Made by a program: the position numbers and the translations under genes
The notes under the pieces: generated by a model
What the model saw: the letters and a program-made list of their open reading frames with translations, nothing else
Databases searched by the model: none
What the model was told of the DNA's origin: nothing
Part shown: piece by piece, positions 33,996 through 36,516 of the stretch
How positions within the stretch are numbered: position 1 is the first letter of the stretch
How the letters are laid out: each line of letters begins with the position of its first letter
From: Paludibacteraceae bacterium
GTDB taxonomy: Bacteria; Bacteroidota; Bacteroidia; Bacteroidales; Paludibacteraceae
Assembly (NCBI GenBank): GCA_016292775.1
Contig: JAEDFN010000017.1
Span: forward strand, 1 to 36,516
Reading direction: 5' to 3'
DNA length: 36,516 nucleotides

Positions 33996-34463
33996 ATGAA
34001 AGATAGGATATTAAAACTGATTACAGAATATGCTCATGGCAGTAATTTAGAATTTTCAAAGCAGACCGGGATTAATAATGCTACATTATCTAATTTGAAA
34101 AGTGGAAAAACCAATCCTACTTTGGATATGGTTTATAAAATACAAGATGCGTTTCCTAAAATTAGTTTAAATTGGTTGATAAATGGAGATGGTGATATGT
34201 ATGGAGGTATTGCCGATTGTAATGTTCCTATAGAAGATAGTAAAGTCGTACAAACTTCTATTCCTTTCGAAACCGAGTCTGAAAATATTCTAAGTAATCC
34301 AATTCCTAATTCCATGCATTCAGAGTTACGGGATGAAGAGGCTGTAGCTTATAATAAAAGTGAAAATAGACTTTCAAATTCAGGAAATCCGACAAAATTA
34401 TTAGAAAAGAAAATTACGCAAATAATTGTCGTTTTTAATGATGGGACTGTTATGATTAAATAG
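33996..34463 (+). CDS. XRE-like helix-turn-helix transcriptional regulator
   Basis: The 155-residue protein has an N-terminal lambda-repressor-like HTH at about 5-62 (EFSKQTGINNATLSNLKSGK, then NPTLDMVYKI and LNWLINGDGDMYGG). A variable acidic linker follows, and a short C-terminal strand motif (KITQIIVVFNDGTVMI) resembles the tail I recall in many Bacteroidota XRE proteins. No peptidase or kinase domain is fused and no toxin partner lies beside it. It sits alone between two terminators with its own promoter and tandem upstream palindromes, suggesting autoregulation. Confidence 0.85.
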   Translation: MKDRILKLITEYAHGSNLEFSKQTGINNATLSNLKSGKTNPTLDMVYKIQDAFPKISLNWLINGDGDMYGGIADCNVPIEDSKVVQTSIPFETESENILSNPIPNSMHSELRDEEAVAYNKSENRLSNSGNPTKLLEKKITQIIVVFNDGTVMIK

Positions 34464-34506
34464 AATTTATTTTTAATACATAGATAATCACCTGTTTATA
34501 TATTTA

Positions 34507-34548
34507 TAAAAATGATTGACATTTTATTTTGTCAATCATTTTTTTTAA
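34507..34548 (+). terminator. Rho-independent terminator after the XRE gene
   Basis: AATGATTGACA (34511-34521) pairs with TGTCAATCATT (34530-34540) over an 8-base loop and is followed by a T run. It isolates the regulator from gyrA. Confidence 0.85.
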
Positions 34549-34614
34549 TTTATATTTACAAAAATAAAATTAATAATAAACATCTTATCCTTATTCAAAA
34601 AATTAGAAAAAATC

Positions 34615-34645
34615 TTTGTCAATTCAAATAATAATTGTACCTTTA
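34615..34645 (+). promoter_or_regulatory. Promoter of gyrA
   Basis: TTTG (34615-34618), a 19-base spacer and TACCTTTA (34638-34645) fit the consensus except for the last base. The leader is about 70 bases long. Confidence 0.65.
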
Positions 34646-34722
34646 TAAAAATTTGTGATTATAGTTTTATTTATTCTATATCACAAAGTTAGCTCAGTTT
34701 TTTTTGAAAATTTATACTAATT

Positions 34723-36516
34723 ATGATAGATAATCAAGAAAGAATTACCCAAATTGATGTAGAGAGTCAGATGAAACAAGCTTATATAGACTACTCTATG
34801 TCTGTCATTGTATCTCGAGCATTACCTGATGTTCGTGATGGATTTAAGCCTGTTCATCGTCGTGTATTATATGCGATGAATTCTATAAATTGCACTAATG
34901 ATAAGCCTCATAAAAAATGTGCTACTATTGTCGGTGAGGTTATGGGTAAATACCATCCACATGGTGATTCATCAATATATGGTACTCTTGTTCGTTTAGG
35001 TCAGTCATGGTCTTTACGATATCCTCTTGTAGACCCTCAAGGTAATTTTGGTTCTGTAGATGGTGATAGTCCCGCTGCTATGCGTTATACCGAGGCTAGA
35101 ATGTCAAAAATAGCAGATGAGATGCTAAAAGACATAGAAAAAAATACGGTTAACTTTGTGCCAAACTTTAGTGAAACTACTAGCGAACCTTTAGTATTAC
35201 CAACAAGATTGCCTAATTTGCTTATTAATGGTTCTTCCGGTATTGCAGTCGGAATGGCTACTAATATGGCTCCTCATAATCTTTCGGAAACTATAGATGC
35301 TATTGTAGCTTATATAGATAATAATGATATTACGATTCCGGAATTAATGAAACATATTTTGGCTCCAGATTTCCCTACTGGTGGTTTTATTTATGGTTAT
35401 TCCGGAGTAAAAGAGGCATATGAAACCGGTAGAGGTAAGGTAATTATTCGTTCTAAAGCAGAGATAGAGGCTGCTCAAACTTCTTCTGATTACGATAAAA
35501 TAGTAATTACTGAGATACCGTATATGGTTAATAAAGCAGAATTAATAAAAAGTATTGCTGATTTGGCCATTGATAATAAAGTTCAAGGTATATATAATGT
35601 AAATGACGAAACCGACCGTCAAGGTATGCGTATTGTTGTTGACGTTAAAAAAGATGCAAATGCTTCGGTTGTTTTAAACCAACTTTTCAAATATACTGCT
35701 TTACAAACTTCTTTCAACATCAATAATATAGCACTTGTTGATGGTCGTCCTCGTACATTGAATTTAAAAGAGTTAATTCATTATTTTGTAGAGCATAGGC
35801 ATGAAGTTGTTACCCGTCGTACAGAATTTGAATTGGATAAGGCAAAAGAGAGAATGGAAGTTCTTGAAGGATGTATAATAATTTTGGATAATTTGGATGA
35901 AGCAATTGCAATAATCCGTGCGTCTAAAACTCCATCCGAAGCCAAAGAGAATTTGATGGTAAGATTTGGAATTACCGATCGTCAAGCCACATATATTTCC
36001 GAATTACGTCTTCGTCAACTTACTTCTATGGAGCAGAATAAGTTGAGAGAAGAATATGAAGAACTTTTAAAGAAAATTGAAGATTTGAAAGACATTCTTG
36101 CTCGTTATGAAAGAAAGATGGAAATCATCAAAAATGAGCTGATTGAAATTCGCGAAAAATATGGGGATGAACGTAAAACTCAGATAATATATTCAAGCGA
36201 AGAATTTAATCCTGAAGATTTTTATGCCGATGATGAAATGGTAATAACAATATCTCACCTCGGATATATAAAACGTACTCCATTAGCGGAATATAAAGCC
36301 CAAAATAGAGGAGGAATTGGTGCTATTGGAGGAAAAACCAGAGATGAAGATTTTATAGAGTATATCTACCCGGCATCTATGCACGCCACAATGCTTTTCT
36401 TTACACAAAAAGGAAGATGTTATTGGTTAAAAGTTTATGAAATACCGGAAGGAAACAAACAAAGTAAAGGTCGTGCTATGCAAAACTTGCTCAATATTGG
36501 TAGTGATGATAAGATT
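34723..36516 (+). CDS. gyrA: DNA gyrase subunit A (partial, 3' end outside window)
   Basis: GyrA forms the DNA-cleaving half of gyrase, which introduces negative supercoils. ATG at 34723 opens a frame that runs to the right edge, giving 598 of the roughly 830-870 residues expected. The opening DYSMSVIVSRALPDVRDGFK (23-42), catalytic Y122 in AAMRYTEARM, and the long coiled-coil arm (about 365-480) are clear; the start of the C-terminal beta-pinwheel follows with HLGYIKRTPL. In the quinolone region, S83 is kept but position 87 is glycine (GDSSIYG), where E. coli has aspartate. The GyrA-box should lie past residue 520, and the sequence QNRGGIGAIGG fits it. ParC is an alternative but is less likely from the N-terminus. 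Confidence 0.95.
   Translation, partial: MIDNQERITQIDVESQMKQAYIDYSMSVIVSRALPDVRDGFKPVHRRVLYAMNSINCTNDKPHKKCATIVGEVMGKYHPHGDSSIYGTLVRLGQSWSLRYPLVDPQGNFGSVDGDSPAAMRYTEARMSKIADEMLKDIEKNTVNFVPNFSETTSEPLVLPTRLPNLLINGSSGIAVGMATNMAPHNLSETIDAIVAYIDNNDITIPELMKHILAPDFPTGGFIYGYSGVKEAYETGRGKVIIRSKAEIEAAQTSSDYDKIVITEIPYMVNKAELIKSIADLAIDNKVQGIYNVNDETDRQGMRIVVDVKKDANASVVLNQLFKYTALQTSFNINNIALVDGRPRTLNLKELIHYFVEHRHEVVTRRTEFELDKAKERMEVLEGCIIILDNLDEAIAIIRASKTPSEAKENLMVRFGITDRQATYISELRLRQLTSMEQNKLREEYEELLKKIEDLKDILARYERKMEIIKNELIEIREKYGDERKTQIIYSSEEFNPEDFYADDEMVITISHLGYIKRTPLAEYKAQNRGGIGAIGGKTRDEDFIEYIYPASMHATMLFFTQKGRCYWLKVYEIPEGNKQSKGRAMQNLLNIGSDDKI

Noticed and set aside
33996..34463. Antitoxin of a toxin-antitoxin pair
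   Set aside because: The XRE gene is alone between its own promoter and terminator, with no small partner frame next to it.
1..36516. tRNA genes, rRNA, CRISPR arrays, insertion sequences, prophage
   Set aside because: The gaps between genes were read for cloverleaf CCA ends, regularly spaced repeats, transposase frames and integrase; none were found.

Overview
The window is a compact, AT-rich stretch of a Bacteroidota chromosome, most likely order Bacteroidales. Four things point there. Promoters repeatedly show the Bacteroidota -33/-7 pattern (TTTG, 19-20 bases, TAnnTTTG). Clear Shine-Dalgarno sites are almost absent. Lineage-typical families occur (DUF4290, DUF3109, a MurF-type segment fused to alanine racemase, a COG2509 flavoprotein, short AMP nucleosidase, BspA-type leucine-rich repeat proteins, a TPR/PD40/OmpA protein). 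A two-domain flavodiiron protein suggests an anaerobe or microaerophile. No rRNA, tRNA, CRISPR array, phage or insertion sequence was recognised.

Layout. 1-2268 (minus): rpe, a GNAT-like gene and a BspA-type LRR gene that runs off the left edge. 2303-2589 (minus): a miniature unit with its own promoter, a 43-residue protein and a terminator. 2600-7202 (minus): tsaB, DUF4290, a lone HsdR-N nuclease-like domain, amn, holA and a 2-hydroxyacid dehydrogenase. 7203-7657: mostly non-coding, with one orphan reading frame. 7658-8429 (plus): an orphan ECF sigma factor. 8454-16236 (plus): a tightly packed nine-gene operon of fabD, flavodiiron protein, nagB, alr, YigZ/IMPACT, BspA-type LRR, ruvX, gmk and nadD. 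16244-20355 (minus): plsC, a TPR/PD40/OmpA envelope protein and a sodium:solute symporter. 20422-22546 (plus): transketolase with a strong terminator. 22557-23253 (plus): a WYL-type regulator lacking its WYL domain. 23250-25384 (minus): a COG2509 flavoprotein and a small acyltransferase. 25429-27500 (plus): DUF3109, mntP and a FemAB/GNAT-like gene. 27504-31722 (minus): aspS, gltX and prmA. 31792-33498 (plus): a short NIF3 protein and a coiled-coil zinc-ribbon protein, then a terminator. 33500-34548: a repeat-rich AT tract and an XRE regulator with operator-like palindromes. 34615-36516 (plus): gyrA, cut by the right edge.

Most genes are housekeeping: envelope and peptidoglycan precursors, nucleotide and NAD metabolism, tRNA charging and modification, DNA replication and topology. 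I see no clear new defence, mobile or biosynthetic system. The more unusual signals are in-frame domain losses (alr keeping only a MurF tail, a WYL regulator without WYL, a minimal NIF3), two secreted LRR genes wired into housekeeping operons, a free-standing 43-residue gene, and palindrome/direct-repeat architecture upstream of the XRE gene.
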